Positions 1 through 7,435 of a DNA stretch of 39,474 nt are shown piece by piece (position 1 is the stretch's first letter; each line of letters opens with the position of its first letter). The stretch lies in the NCBI RefSeq assembly GCF_000342045.1, contig NZ_AONQ01000042.1:1-39474 (forward strand). The letters are read 5' to 3'. The notes below the pieces were generated by a model. The model was not told where the DNA came from, searched no databases, and saw only the letters and a list, made by a program, of their open reading frames with translations. This DNA is from Paramagnetospirillum caucaseum. Lineage in GTDB: Bacteria > Pseudomonadota > Alphaproteobacteria > Rhodospirillales > Magnetospirillaceae. A program made the translations under genes and the position numbers.

Positions 1-94
1 GGGGGCTTGCTGTAATGATATATATGCTGCCATCGCTGAAAACGAGTCTTGGCGTTGGTCAAGGCATCGCTAAAAGGTTTAGGAGAACCACCCC
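1..94 (+). promoter_or_regulatory. AT-rich leader upstream of the DUF2478 fusion gene
   Basis: This short leader is much richer in A+T than the rest of the window. An alternating TA run lies at 18-25. The 7-mer CATCGCT occurs twice, at 31-37 and 65-71, each followed closely by an A-run, so the copies are 34 bp apart. AGGAGA at 81-86 is a good ribosome binding site, 8 bases before the ATG at 95. The direct repeat could be a regulator site. Because DUF2478 genes often sit near molybdenum genes, a ModE-type site was considered, but no clear consensus dyad is present and the window begins too close to judge. Confidence 0.3.
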
Positions 95-1324
95 ATGTCG
101 CCGGCCCCGCAACCCAGCCAGCCCGCCATCGGCGCAGTGATCTATCCGCCGGGCAAGCCGCCTGAGAAATTGTTGGCCGAATTCGCCGCCCAGCTGGCGG
201 CCAGGGGCTTCCGCCTGGGGGGATTGCTGCAGGACACGCTGCGCGACGCCACCGGGCGCAAGACCGACATGACGGTCACCGAGATCGACACCGGCCGCAA
301 ACTCTCCATCGGCCAGAGCCTGGGCAAGGAATCCAAGGCCTGCATCCTGGATTCCCAGGCGCTGGCCGAGGCGTCGGGCGCGGTGCGCCGCGCCATCGAG
401 ACCCGCGCCGACCTGCTGTTCATCAACAAGTTCTCCAAGTCCGAGATGGAGGGCGAGGGTCTGGCCGGCGACATGCTGGCCGCCGTGGCCGAAGGGGTGC
501 CGGTGCTGACCGCGGTGCCGGGCGTGCTGATCGAGGAATGGACGGCGTTCACCGGCGGCCAGACCGAGCTGATCGCGCCCTCGCTGGCGGCGCTGTGGCG
601 CTGGTGGGGGCCGGGGCGGCTCTACGCCGACCTCGCCAACGGGGTGGAGGACGCCGCCGTCAAGCGGGTGGTGGTCGGCCTCAACTGGACCATGGTGGAG
701 ACGGAGGCCGGCATCGGCCTCGCCCAGACGCCGGAGCGCGGCACGCCGGGCTGCAACGCCACCAGCCATGCCGGCAAGCGCACCCATTCCGGACTCAAGG
801 CCCTGGCCGCCCTCGTCCATTCCGCCGATCCCTTCGACCAGGCGCTGGGCGCGGCGGCGTGCAACGCCCATTACAACCGCCTGGACCTGCGGCTGGACGG
901 CGGCAACGGCCTGGAGAGCTTCGGGGCCAAGGGCGGCGGCACCGTGGTGATCGGCGCCTTTCCCGGCATCCACGACCGCCTGCCCGGCGCCAAGGTCATC
1001 GACCGCAAGCCGGCCGCCGGCCAGTACCCGGAGCAGGCCGCCGAGTGGCTGCTGCCCGCCGCCGAAGCGGCGATCATCACCGCCTCGACGCTCGCCAACC
1101 GCTCGCTGCCCGGCCTGCTGCGCCTGGCCCGCTTCGCCCGGGTGGCGCTGGTCGGTCCGGGGGCGCCCCTGACCGCGCGGCTGTTCACCTACGGCATCGA
1201 GGTCAGTTCCGGCCTGATCGCCGAGGACCCGGACGGCCTGGCCCGCGTGGTGGCCGAGGGCGGCGGCGCCAAGGACCTGAAGCGCCATTGCCGCCAGGCC
1301 ACCTTGCGGAAATCCCAGCCGTGA
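95..1324 (+). CDS. DUF2478 - DUF4213/DUF364 fusion protein, putative metal-related
   Basis: A 409-residue protein with two parts. Residues about 10-165 resemble DUF2478 (opening AVIYPPGK, later LLFINKFSKSE), a P-loop-like family often encoded near molybdate transport or nitrogenase genes. Residues about 180-400 resemble DUF4213 followed by DUF364 (GTPGCNA, VVIGAFPGIHDRL, ITASTLANRSLPGLL), annotated in the databases as a putative heavy-metal chelation domain. The reaction is unknown; a role in metal or cofactor handling is inferred from the families. The ATG at 95 has a clear AGGAGA site. The stop overlaps the GTG of the next gene (GTGA), so the methyltransferase is probably translationally coupled. 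Nothing in it points to polysaccharide synthesis, so it may mark the edge of the glycan locus. Family assignment is from memory of motifs. Confidence 0.75.
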   Translation: MSPAPQPSQPAIGAVIYPPGKPPEKLLAEFAAQLAARGFRLGGLLQDTLRDATGRKTDMTVTEIDTGRKLSIGQSLGKESKACILDSQALAEASGAVRRAIETRADLLFINKFSKSEMEGEGLAGDMLAAVAEGVPVLTAVPGVLIEEWTAFTGGQTELIAPSLAALWRWWGPGRLYADLANGVEDAAVKRVVVGLNWTMVETEAGIGLAQTPERGTPGCNATSHAGKRTHSGLKALAALVHSADPFDQALGAAACNAHYNRLDLRLDGGNGLESFGAKGGGTVVIGAFPGIHDRLPGAKVIDRKPAAGQYPEQAAEWLLPAAEAAIITASTLANRSLPGLLRLARFARVALVGPGAPLTARLFTYGIEVSSGLIAEDPDGLARVVAEGGGAKDLKRHCRQATLRKSQP

Positions 1325-2001
1325 CCAAGGCGATCGACGTCTATTCCACCGCCCGCAGCGAGCGGCCCCGCCTCAAGAAGAAGCATCTGGTCCAGTTCGA
1401 CCGCGAGTTCCTGCACCTGTCCGGGTCCACGCCGGGCATGAGCGTGCTGGAGATCGGCTGCGGCACCGGCATCTTCCTGCGCTATCTCCAGGCGCGCGGC
1501 TTCGCCGACGTGGTCGGGCTGGACAGCGATTCCGGCCTCGCCCCGGTCCTGGACGACCTTGCCGGCGTCGATATCCGGCTGGTGGACGGCCGCGACTATC
1601 TGGCCGGACTGGCCGGGCCGCGCTTCGACCGCATCGCCCTGTTCGACGTGGCCGAGCACCTGCCCGAGGCGGCGCTGACCGAGCTGATGCGCTCCCTGGC
1701 CCGGGTGCTGAAGCCGGGCGGCAAGGTGGTGATGCGCTCGCCCAACTGTGCCTCGCCCTGGGGGCTGAAGATGCAGTTCGACACCTTCGACCACGTCACC
1801 CCCCTCACCAAGGGCCGCATGGAGGAACTGGCGGCGGCCACCGGCTTCGTCTGCCGCCGGGTGATCGGCGGGACGAAGGGGACCGGCTTGCGCCGCATCG
1901 CCCAGGCGGCCCTGCACGGCCTTCTGGACCGCTGCCTCGCCTATGGCCCCGACATCTGGGACGCCACCATCATCGGACTGTTCGAAAAGGCCGATTCCTG
2001 A
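1321..2001 (+). CDS. class I SAM-dependent methyltransferase
   Basis: A 226-residue methyltransferase of the Methyltransf_11/23 type. The SAM-binding motif I, VLEIGCGTG, is at about residues 42-50. Acidic motif II lies near VVGLDSD and the post-motif region reads LFDVAEHLPE. The GTG start at 1321 is chosen because it overlaps the stop of the preceding gene in the 4-base GTGA arrangement and gives a normal N-terminus; an upstream extension in this frame is an out-of-frame shadow of the previous gene. The substrate is unknown. Coupling to the metal-linked fusion protein suggests a shared pathway, while the deacetylase downstream would fit glycan or lipid methylation; the sequence does not decide between these. 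Confidence 0.85.
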   Translation: MTKAIDVYSTARSERPRLKKKHLVQFDREFLHLSGSTPGMSVLEIGCGTGIFLRYLQARGFADVVGLDSDSGLAPVLDDLAGVDIRLVDGRDYLAGLAGPRFDRIALFDVAEHLPEAALTELMRSLARVLKPGGKVVMRSPNCASPWGLKMQFDTFDHVTPLTKGRMEELAAATGFVCRRVIGGTKGTGLRRIAQAALHGLLDRCLAYGPDIWDATIIGLFEKADS

Positions 2002-2036
2002 TACTTCCCAAGCCACAACAAGCGGGCAGAGAGCGA

Positions 2037-2768
2037 TTGCGGATTTCCTGGTCACTGGGGGCGTGGCGGCCGATGATGCGGCAGCTGACCGATGCGGGGA
2101 CGGTGGCCATCACCATCGACGACGCCCCCATGCCCGACACCACGCCGGCTCTGCTCGACCTGCTGGACCGCTTCGGGGCCAAGGCCACCTTCTTCGTGAG
2201 CGGCTGCCGCGCGGTGAATGCGGGCGAACTGGTCGCCGAGACCGTGAGGCGCGGCCACGCCGTCTACGCCCATGGCTGGGACCACGTCCGCCTCGACCGC
2301 GAGCCCACCGCCCGCCTGTTGGAGGACATGGAGCGCTGCGAGACGCTGCTGGCCGTCCACCGCCCGACGCCGGAGCCCTATCTGGTGCGGCTGCCCTATA
2401 ACGGCGGGCGGCGCTCGGCCCGCATTCACCGCGCCCTGTCCCGCTGGCGGCCCGGCTGCGCCCTGGTCCATTGGGGCCCCAGCACCGAGGACCACATGAC
2501 CGCCACCCGCTGCTCAGGCCCCGGGGACGTGGAGGCCGAATGCCGCAAGGATGTGGAGCGCCTGCTGGCCGACCCCCGCCTTCCGGGCGGTATCCTGCTG
2601 ATGCACGACCAGCCCATCAATGATCGCCCCGGCGCCGAATTCAAGCCGGCGGTCACCATCACCATGGCCCGCCTGCTGCTGGAGGGTCTGGCCCGGCGTA
2701 GCTTGCGCTGCGTCACCCTGCCGCCGCCGCCGCCGCAGGCGTGGTGGCAACGCTTCATCCTGGCCTGA
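2037..2768 (+). CDS. polysaccharide deacetylase (NodB-homology, CE4-type)
   Basis: A 243-residue NodB-fold deacetylase, expected to remove N- or O-acetyl groups from a sugar using a divalent metal. Visible family motifs are TIDDAP at 26-31 (usual TFDDGP), metal-binding HGWDH with H79 and H83, RLPYNGG for the RxPYG motif, and LLMHD near the end. The listed start is a TTG preceded by a GAGAG-like site. An in-frame ATG at 2073 is an alternative that removes 12 residues without touching the motifs. I see no signal peptide or membrane segment, so it probably acts in the cytoplasm on a lipid-linked or nucleotide-linked sugar. It lies 35 bp after the methyltransferase and 15 bp before the next glycosyltransferase, consistent with one transcript. 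Confidence 0.82.
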   Translation: MRISWSLGAWRPMMRQLTDAGTVAITIDDAPMPDTTPALLDLLDRFGAKATFFVSGCRAVNAGELVAETVRRGHAVYAHGWDHVRLDREPTARLLEDMERCETLLAVHRPTPEPYLVRLPYNGGRRSARIHRALSRWRPGCALVHWGPSTEDHMTATRCSGPGDVEAECRKDVERLLADPRLPGGILLMHDQPINDRPGAEFKPAVTITMARLLLEGLARRSLRCVTLPPPPPQAWWQRFILA

Positions 2769-2783
2769 GAGAGGGGAGATCTC

Positions 2784-3932
2784 GTGCGCATTCTCCACAC
2801 CATTCCGGGACGCAATTGGGGCGGCATGGAACACCGCACCCTGGAGCAGGTGCGCTGGCTGAAGGCCCACGGCCACGACGTCTGGCTGGCCTCGCCCTCG
2901 GATGGCGAATCCTACAAGCGCGCCGAAACCGCCGGATTGCCGGTGATCGGCTTCAACTTCGACCGCCCGTGGAAGCCTGCCACGGTGCGAGGCTTCCGCA
3001 AGCTGCTGATCGAGAAGCGGGTCGAGGTGGTCGATACCCACGTCACCCGCGACGCCAAGGCCGCGTGCGCCTGCCTCGACCTGGTCGCCGTGGTGCGCTC
3101 GCGCCACGTCAACCAGCCGCTGAGGGGCGGCGCCATCCGCCGCCTGCAATGGCGCCTCGGCGCCGACCACATCATCACCGTGGCCGAGTGCACGCGGCGG
3201 CAATTGCTGGAAATCGGGCTGGCCGATGCCAAACGCTCGGTGTCCATCGGCGGCTGGGCGGACGAGCGTTTCTTCGACCTGCCCGACCCGGTCGCCACCC
3301 GCGCCAGACTTCGCGCCGAGCTGGGCCTTGCCGCCGCTTCCTTCGTCTGGGTCTGCGTCGGCATGATCCGCCCCGACAAGGGCCAGGACCACCTGCTGGC
3401 CGCCCTGGCCCTGCTGCGGGACAGGGGGCTCGCCCCCATGCTGGCCGTGGTCGGCTCGGCCACCGCCGAATGCACCGATTACGAGCGCGGACTGCACGCG
3501 CAGTTGAACCGGGCCGGACTGGCCGACCAGGTGGTCTTCACCGGCTATCGCGACGACATTTCGGAACTGATGCAGATGGGCGACGCGGTGGTGATCCCCT
3601 CGCTGACCGAGGCCCAGCCCCGCGTCGCCGTCCAGGCCTTCGCGGTGGGCAAGCCGGTGGTGGCCTGCAATGTAGGCGGGGTGCCCGAGATCGTGCTGGA
3701 CCGCCAGACCGGCCTGCTGGTGCCGCCGGCCGACCCGGCCCGGCTGGCCGATTCCATGGCCCTGGTCATGACCGATCCCGGCTCCACCGCCCGCATGGCC
3801 GCCGCCGCACGGACCATGGCCGAGAAGGACATGCGTTTCGACAACCGCATGGACCAGACGCTGGAGGTCTACCGCACGGCCATGGCGCATGCCCGCAAGC
3901 GCGTCCTGCCCCGGTTCAAGGGGGTGAAATGA
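2784..3932 (+). CDS. GT4-family glycosyltransferase (GT-B fold)
   Basis: A 382-residue GT-B glycosyltransferase. The N-terminal acceptor domain opens MRILHTIPGRNWGGME. The C-terminal Glycos_transf_1 domain starts near VCVGMIRPDKGQD (191-202) and contains the donor-binding stretch IPSLTEAQPRVAVQAF. The usual E-x7-E motif reads E276-x7-Q284, so the second glutamate is glutamine. The GTG start at 2784 follows the purine-rich GAGAGGGGAG. It probably transfers one sugar of the repeat unit on the cytoplasmic face of the membrane; donor and linkage cannot be read from sequence. It follows the deacetylase by 15 bp and is followed by a palindromic repeat at 3947-4010. Confidence 0.88.
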   Translation: MRILHTIPGRNWGGMEHRTLEQVRWLKAHGHDVWLASPSDGESYKRAETAGLPVIGFNFDRPWKPATVRGFRKLLIEKRVEVVDTHVTRDAKAACACLDLVAVVRSRHVNQPLRGGAIRRLQWRLGADHIITVAECTRRQLLEIGLADAKRSVSIGGWADERFFDLPDPVATRARLRAELGLAAASFVWVCVGMIRPDKGQDHLLAALALLRDRGLAPMLAVVGSATAECTDYERGLHAQLNRAGLADQVVFTGYRDDISELMQMGDAVVIPSLTEAQPRVAVQAFAVGKPVVACNVGGVPEIVLDRQTGLLVPPADPARLADSMALVMTDPGSTARMAAAARTMAEKDMRFDNRMDQTLEVYRTAMAHARKRVLPRFKGVK

Positions 3933-3946
3933 GACGCCTGATGACG

Positions 3947-4010
3947 TGCGGGCGGGACACCCGCGCTCCGAACCACTCCCTCTTCTTGGAGCGCGGCCGT
4001 CCCGGCCGCA
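3947..4010. repeat. REP-like inverted repeat between two glycosyltransferase genes
   Basis: Two 23-bp arms, 3947-3969 and 3988-4010, pair with three mismatches around an 18-base loop. The arms are GC-rich and read roughly TGCGGNCGGGAC...CCGCGCTCC. It fills almost the whole gap between stop 3932 and start 4018, and the reading frame of the downstream gene happens to stay open through it. As RNA it would form a strong hairpin, but no U-tract follows, so it looks more like a REP-type palindrome or an mRNA stability/attenuation element than a simple terminator. Confidence 0.7.
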
Positions 4011-4017
4011 TTCTGCC

Positions 4018-4773
4018 ATGACCACGCTGACCGCCCTGGTCGTGGTCTGCAACGAGGAGAAGAGGCTCCCCGCCTGCCTGGACAAGCTTTCCTTCGCCGA
4101 CAAGGTGGTGGTGGTGCTCGACAAGTGCACCGACGGCACCAAGGATATCGCCCTGGCCTACGGAGCCCATATCGTCGAGGGGCGCTGGGACCTGGAGGGC
4201 GACCGCCGCAACACCGGCATTGCCGCCTGCGACACCGAATGGGTGCTGGAGGTGGACGCCGACGAGCACGTTCCCCCCGCCTTAGCCGAGGAAATCCGCC
4301 GCACCATCGCCGCCACGCCATTCGACTGGCACGAGATCCCGGTGGACAATTACATCGGCGAGCGTCTGGTGCGGCACGGCTGGGGCGCCAGCTACGGCAA
4401 GGCCGCCTATCCCGGCCTGTTCCGCAAGTCGGCCAAGACCTGGGGCCCGGACCGCGTCCACCCCTCGCTGGTCTGGCGGGGCAAGAAGGGACCGATGCTG
4501 GAAAACCGCCTGCTCCATTATGTCGACAAGAACATCTCGGACATGATCCGCCGCCTGGATTCCTATTCCACCGCCAAGGCCCGCGACCTGCGCGAGAGGG
4601 GCGAGACCTGGGGCTCCACCGCGTCCAACCTCCGCCGGCTGCTGTCGCGTTTCTTCAAGTGCTACGTCCGGCGCGGCGGCTGGCGCGAAGGCGGCTACGG
4701 CCTGATCATCGCCATCTGCGCCGGGCTCTATCCCTTGCTGTCCCACTTCAAGGCCCGGTACGAGAAGGAATAG
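4018..4773 (+). CDS. GT2-family glycosyltransferase (WaaE/KdtX-like)
   Basis: A 251-residue GT-A glycosyltransferase. The N-terminus has the GT2 start ALVVVCNEEKRL, then DKCTDGT where most GT2 proteins have DDGSxDGT, and the metal-binding EVDADEHV. This arrangement resembles the WaaE/KdtX group, which adds glucose or heptose to LPS core or acts in capsule synthesis. A short hydrophobic segment near the C-terminus (GLIIAICAGLYPLL) may anchor it to the inner membrane. The ATG at 4018 is chosen over an upstream extension because the extra residues would be encoded by the palindrome at 3947-4010. The Shine-Dalgarno sequence is poor, perhaps because the hairpin lies immediately upstream. Confidence 0.85.
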   Translation: MTTLTALVVVCNEEKRLPACLDKLSFADKVVVVLDKCTDGTKDIALAYGAHIVEGRWDLEGDRRNTGIAACDTEWVLEVDADEHVPPALAEEIRRTIAATPFDWHEIPVDNYIGERLVRHGWGASYGKAAYPGLFRKSAKTWGPDRVHPSLVWRGKKGPMLENRLLHYVDKNISDMIRRLDSYSTAKARDLRERGETWGSTASNLRRLLSRFFKCYVRRGGWREGGYGLIIAICAGLYPLLSHFKARYEKE

Positions 4774-4780
4774 GTGCCGC

Positions 4781-4807
4781 GTCATGCATTGTGATACGGT
4801 GAATGAC
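4781..4807. promoter_or_regulatory. candidate operator of the toxin-antitoxin module
   Basis: The inverted pair GTCAT (4781-4785) and ATGAC (4803-4807) brackets 17 bases just upstream of the antitoxin gene. Ribbon-helix-helix antitoxins commonly bind such short dyads in their own promoters. The dyad covers an upstream in-frame ATG at 4784, which argues that translation really begins at 4829. The assignment rests on position and symmetry alone. Confidence 0.3.
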
Positions 4808-4828
4808 GCCGAAACCCAGGAGGCCGCC

Positions 4829-5110
4829 ATGACCGAGCCCGCCGCCAAGACCCAGATTTCACTGCGCGTCCCCGCAGAGTTGGTGGAGGCGTTCGACGCC
4901 ATCGCCAAGGGCATGGAGCGGGACCGTTCGTGGGTGATGCTGCGCGCCTTGAAGCAGTACCTGGAGACCGAGGGTGCCGACGTGCTGCGCGAGCTGGAGG
5001 GGCTGGCCGCGGCGGAGCGCGGCGAGTTGTTCGATTTCGACGAGGTCATGGCCGAAGCCGAGGAAATTATCCGCCAGGCCGAACAGCGTCACAAACGTAA
5101 AGCCGGTTGA
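4829..5110 (+). CDS. ribbon-helix-helix antitoxin (ParD/CopG-like)
   Basis: A 93-residue protein whose N-terminal half is a ribbon-helix-helix DNA-binding domain: the beta strand TQISLRVPAEL followed by two helices around AFDAIAKGMERDRSWVML. The acidic C-terminal half (FDFDEVMAEAEEII) is typical of the toxin-neutralising tail. The ATG at 4829 is preferred over an in-frame ATG at 4784 because CAGGAGG lies just upstream of it and the RHH strand begins a few residues later. It is followed with a one-base TGATG overlap by a ParE/RelE-like toxin, the standard order of a type II module. It probably represses its own operon. Confidence 0.85.
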   Translation: MTEPAAKTQISLRVPAELVEAFDAIAKGMERDRSWVMLRALKQYLETEGADVLRELEGLAAAERGELFDFDEVMAEAEEIIRQAEQRHKRKAG

Positions 5111-5394
5111 TGGCACCGAGGCTTGCTCCCTTCACGGCCCCCGCACGGAGCTGGTTCATGGCCGAGATCGCCTATCTCGCCGAGCGTAATCCCGCCGCCG
5201 CGGCCACGGTGATCGCGCCGTTCCAGGAGGCCCGCCGGACGCTGGCGAAGCATCCCGACATCGCGCGGCCCGGCCCCATCATGGGCTTGCGCCACGTCAT
5301 CGTCGGCCCGTATGTGCTGACCATCCGGCGGAAAGCGGGCTCGGTTGAAATCCTGTCCATCCGCCACGGCCGTCAGGCCGAACCGAAGGAATAG
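5110..5394 (+). CDS. RelE/ParE-family toxin
   Basis: A 94-residue toxin-like protein of the ParE/RelE fold. Conserved features are the helical N-terminal half (IAYLAERNPAAAATVI), the LRHVIVGPYVLTIRR strand pair and the C-terminal VEILSIRHGRQ ending. The ATG at 5110 shares one base with the antitoxin stop; a TTG one codon earlier is possible. ParE members inhibit gyrase and RelE members cleave mRNA; the sequence does not settle which applies. The module sits between two glycosyltransferase genes on the same strand. The GAAGGA near its end serves as the ribosome binding site of the next gene. Confidence 0.82.
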   Translation: MAPRLAPFTAPARSWFMAEIAYLAERNPAAAATVIAPFQEARRTLAKHPDIARPGPIMGLRHVIVGPYVLTIRRKAGSVEILSIRHGRQAEPKE

Positions 5395-5398
5395 ACTC

Positions 5399-6439
5399 TT
5401 GGCCAGCATCGTCATGACCGACGACGGCATCGTCTTCGACGGCGCCACATTGGAGGAGCGGCCCTTAGGCGGCGCCGAGACCTCGTTCATCGAGATGGCC
5501 AACGCCCTGGCGGCGCGCGGCCACGAGGTGCTGGTCTGCAACAAGTGCGAGGCGGAGCGCGTCCACAAGGGCGTCACCTGGCGGCCGCTGTCCCGGGGCG
5601 TGCCGGAAGCCGCCGACCTCTACATTCCCAATCGCGGCGACAGGCTGATCCGCCTGTGCCCCAAGGCGCGGCGCACCATCTTCTGGATTCACAATCCCGC
5701 CGGCTACCTGATGAAGTGGCGCTACCAGTGGAAGCTGGCGTTGCGCCTGCCGGTGATCGTGTTCTCGGGGGAAAGCCACGCCTCCACCTATCCGTCCTAT
5801 GCCTTCGCCGGCGGGCGCGAGACGGTGCCCTACGGCCTGACCGACCTGTTCCGCCATGCCGGGGCCCGCGCCGAACCGCCGCCGCCCCGCGTGGTGTTCA
5901 CCTCCAATCCCATGCGCTCGCTGGACTGGCTGCTGGATCTGTGGGAGCGGCGCATCCGCCCCGCAATCCCCGACGCCGAACTGCACGTCTTCGCCGGCAC
6001 CGCCACCTACGGCGCGGCGGGAGCCGCCAAGGCCGGCCGCATGGGCGTGGTGCTGGACAGGGCCGGCGCCATGGGGCCCCACGGCGTGGTGCTGCGCGGC
6101 CCCGTGCCGAAGACCCAGCTGGTCGGCGAACTGGCCGCCGCCCGCGCCCTGCTCTATCGCGGCGACATCGGCGAGACCTTCTGCTCGGCGGTGGCCGAGG
6201 CCCAGGCCATGGGGGTTCCGGCGGTTCTCCAGGACATCGCCTGCATGAAGGAGCGGGTGATCGAAGGAGAAACCGGGTATTGCGTGAAGGATGATGAAAC
6301 CTTTGTCCGTCATGCTGTGGCCATCCTCACCGACGACGCGCTGTGGCGGCGCCTGCATCGGGCCTGCCTGGAGCGGCAGCGGTCATGGGGCTGGGACCAG
6401 GCGGCGGCCGAGTTCGAGCGCATCGGAAGGCTGGGATAG
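5399..6439 (+). CDS. GT4-family glycosyltransferase
   Basis: A 346-residue GT-B glycosyltransferase. The N-terminal glycine-rich loop is RPLGGAETSFIEMA. The C-terminal nucleotide-sugar domain contains FTSNPMRSLDWLL and a full E-x7-E motif in GETFCSAVAEA. TTG at 5399 is preferred: GAAGGA ends 8 bases upstream, and the first strand (ASIVMTDDG) is then complete. An ATG at 5414 would cut into that strand. It begins 4 bp after the toxin stop, so it may be translated from toxin-antitoxin read-through as well as from the longer operon. Donor and acceptor are unknown. Confidence 0.85.
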   Translation: MASIVMTDDGIVFDGATLEERPLGGAETSFIEMANALAARGHEVLVCNKCEAERVHKGVTWRPLSRGVPEAADLYIPNRGDRLIRLCPKARRTIFWIHNPAGYLMKWRYQWKLALRLPVIVFSGESHASTYPSYAFAGGRETVPYGLTDLFRHAGARAEPPPPRVVFTSNPMRSLDWLLDLWERRIRPAIPDAELHVFAGTATYGAAGAAKAGRMGVVLDRAGAMGPHGVVLRGPVPKTQLVGELAAARALLYRGDIGETFCSAVAEAQAMGVPAVLQDIACMKERVIEGETGYCVKDDETFVRHAVAILTDDALWRRLHRACLERQRSWGWDQAAAEFERIGRLG

Positions 6440-6478
6440 TTCGGGACTTCAAACCGCGGAACGCGGAAAGGGGACGTC

Positions 6479-7435
6479 ATGAAGTATGATCGCAAGCGGG
6501 TTCTGGTCACCGGCGGCGCCGGCTTCCTCGGCTCCCACCTCTGCGAGCGGCTGCTGGTGGAGGGCTATGACGTGCTGTGCGTCGATAACTTCTTCACCGG
6601 CACCAAGGCCAACATCGCCCACCTGCTCGACAATCCCTATTTCGAGATGATGCGCCACGACGTCACCTTCCCGCTTTATGTGGAGGTGGACGAGATCTTC
6701 AACCTGGCCTGCCCGGCGTCGCCCATCCACTACCAGCGCGATCCCGTCCAGACCACCAAGACCTCGGTGCACGGCGCCATCAACATGCTGGGCCTGGCGA
6801 AACGGGTGGGGGCGAAGATCTTCCAGTCCTCCACCTCCGAGGTCTACGGCGACCCGGACGTCCATCCCCAGCCGGAAAGCTATCGCGGCAACGTCAACCC
6901 CATCGGCCCGCGCGCCTGCTACGACGAGGGCAAGCGCTGCGCCGAGACGCTGTTCTTCGACTACTGGCGCCAGCACCGGCTGCGCATCAAGGTGGCGCGC
7001 ATCTTCAACACCTATGGGCCGCGCATGCATCCCGACGACGGCCGCGTGGTCTCCAACTTCATCATGCAGGCCCTGAAGGGCGAGCCCATCACCCTCTATG
7101 GCGACGGCAGCCAGACCCGCTCGTTCTGCTACGTGGACGATCTGATCGAGGGCTTCATCCGCCTGATGAACACCGGCGACGAGATCACCGGCCCCGTCAA
7201 CCTGGGCAACCCGCGCGAAATGACCATCCGCCAGTTGGCCGAGCTGGTAGTCCAGATGACCGGCGCCAAGTCCGAGATCGTCTACAAGCCGCTGCCCGCC
7301 GACGACCCCCTGCAAAGAAAGCCCGACATCACCCAGGCCAAGGCGTTGCTGAACGACTGGGAGCCCAAGGTGGTGCTGGAGCAGGGGCTGGAAAAGACCA
7401 TCGCCTATTTCAGGATGATGGTGGCGCGGAGCTGA
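6479..7435 (+). CDS. uxs: UDP-glucuronate decarboxylase (UDP-xylose synthase), extended SDR
   Basis: A 318-residue extended short-chain dehydrogenase. The NAD-binding motif [10 protein letters not shown] is near the N-terminus, the catalytic YxxxK is CYDEGK, and [23 protein letters not shown] and [11 protein letters not shown] follow. This set of motifs and the length match UDP-xylose synthases, which oxidise and decarboxylate UDP-glucuronate to UDP-xylose. A GGAAAGGGGA site precedes the ATG. The last 26 bases overlap the opposite-strand ligase gene. The product would supply xylose, or the 4-keto-pentose intermediate, to the glycosyltransferases upstream. A related SDR is at 27710-28771. Confidence 0.85.
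   Translation: MKYDRKRVLVTGGAGFLGSHLCERLLVEGYDVLCVDNFFTGTKANIAHLLDNPYFEMMRHDVTFPLYVEVDEIFNLACPASPIHYQRDPVQTTKTSVHGAINMLGLAKRVGAKIFQSSTSEVYGDPDVHPQPESYRGNVNPIGPRACYDEGKRCAETLFFDYWRQHRLRIKVARIFNTYGPRMHPDDGRVVSNFIMQALKGEPITLYGDGSQTRSFCYVDDLIEGFIRLMNTGDEITGPVNLGNPREMTIRQLAELVVQMTGAKSEIVYKPLPADDPLQRKPDITQAKALLNDWEPKVVLEQGLEKTIAYFRMMVARS

Noticed and set aside
59-1288. A 409-residue minus-strand frame opposite the first gene
   Set aside because: It has low-complexity composition, no recognisable motif and no sensible start context, while the plus-strand frame has two domain families and a good ribosome binding site.
2514-4142. A 542-residue minus-strand frame
   Set aside because: It crosses the deacetylase, GT4 and GT2 genes and the palindrome antisense. 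It shows only biased composition and no domain.
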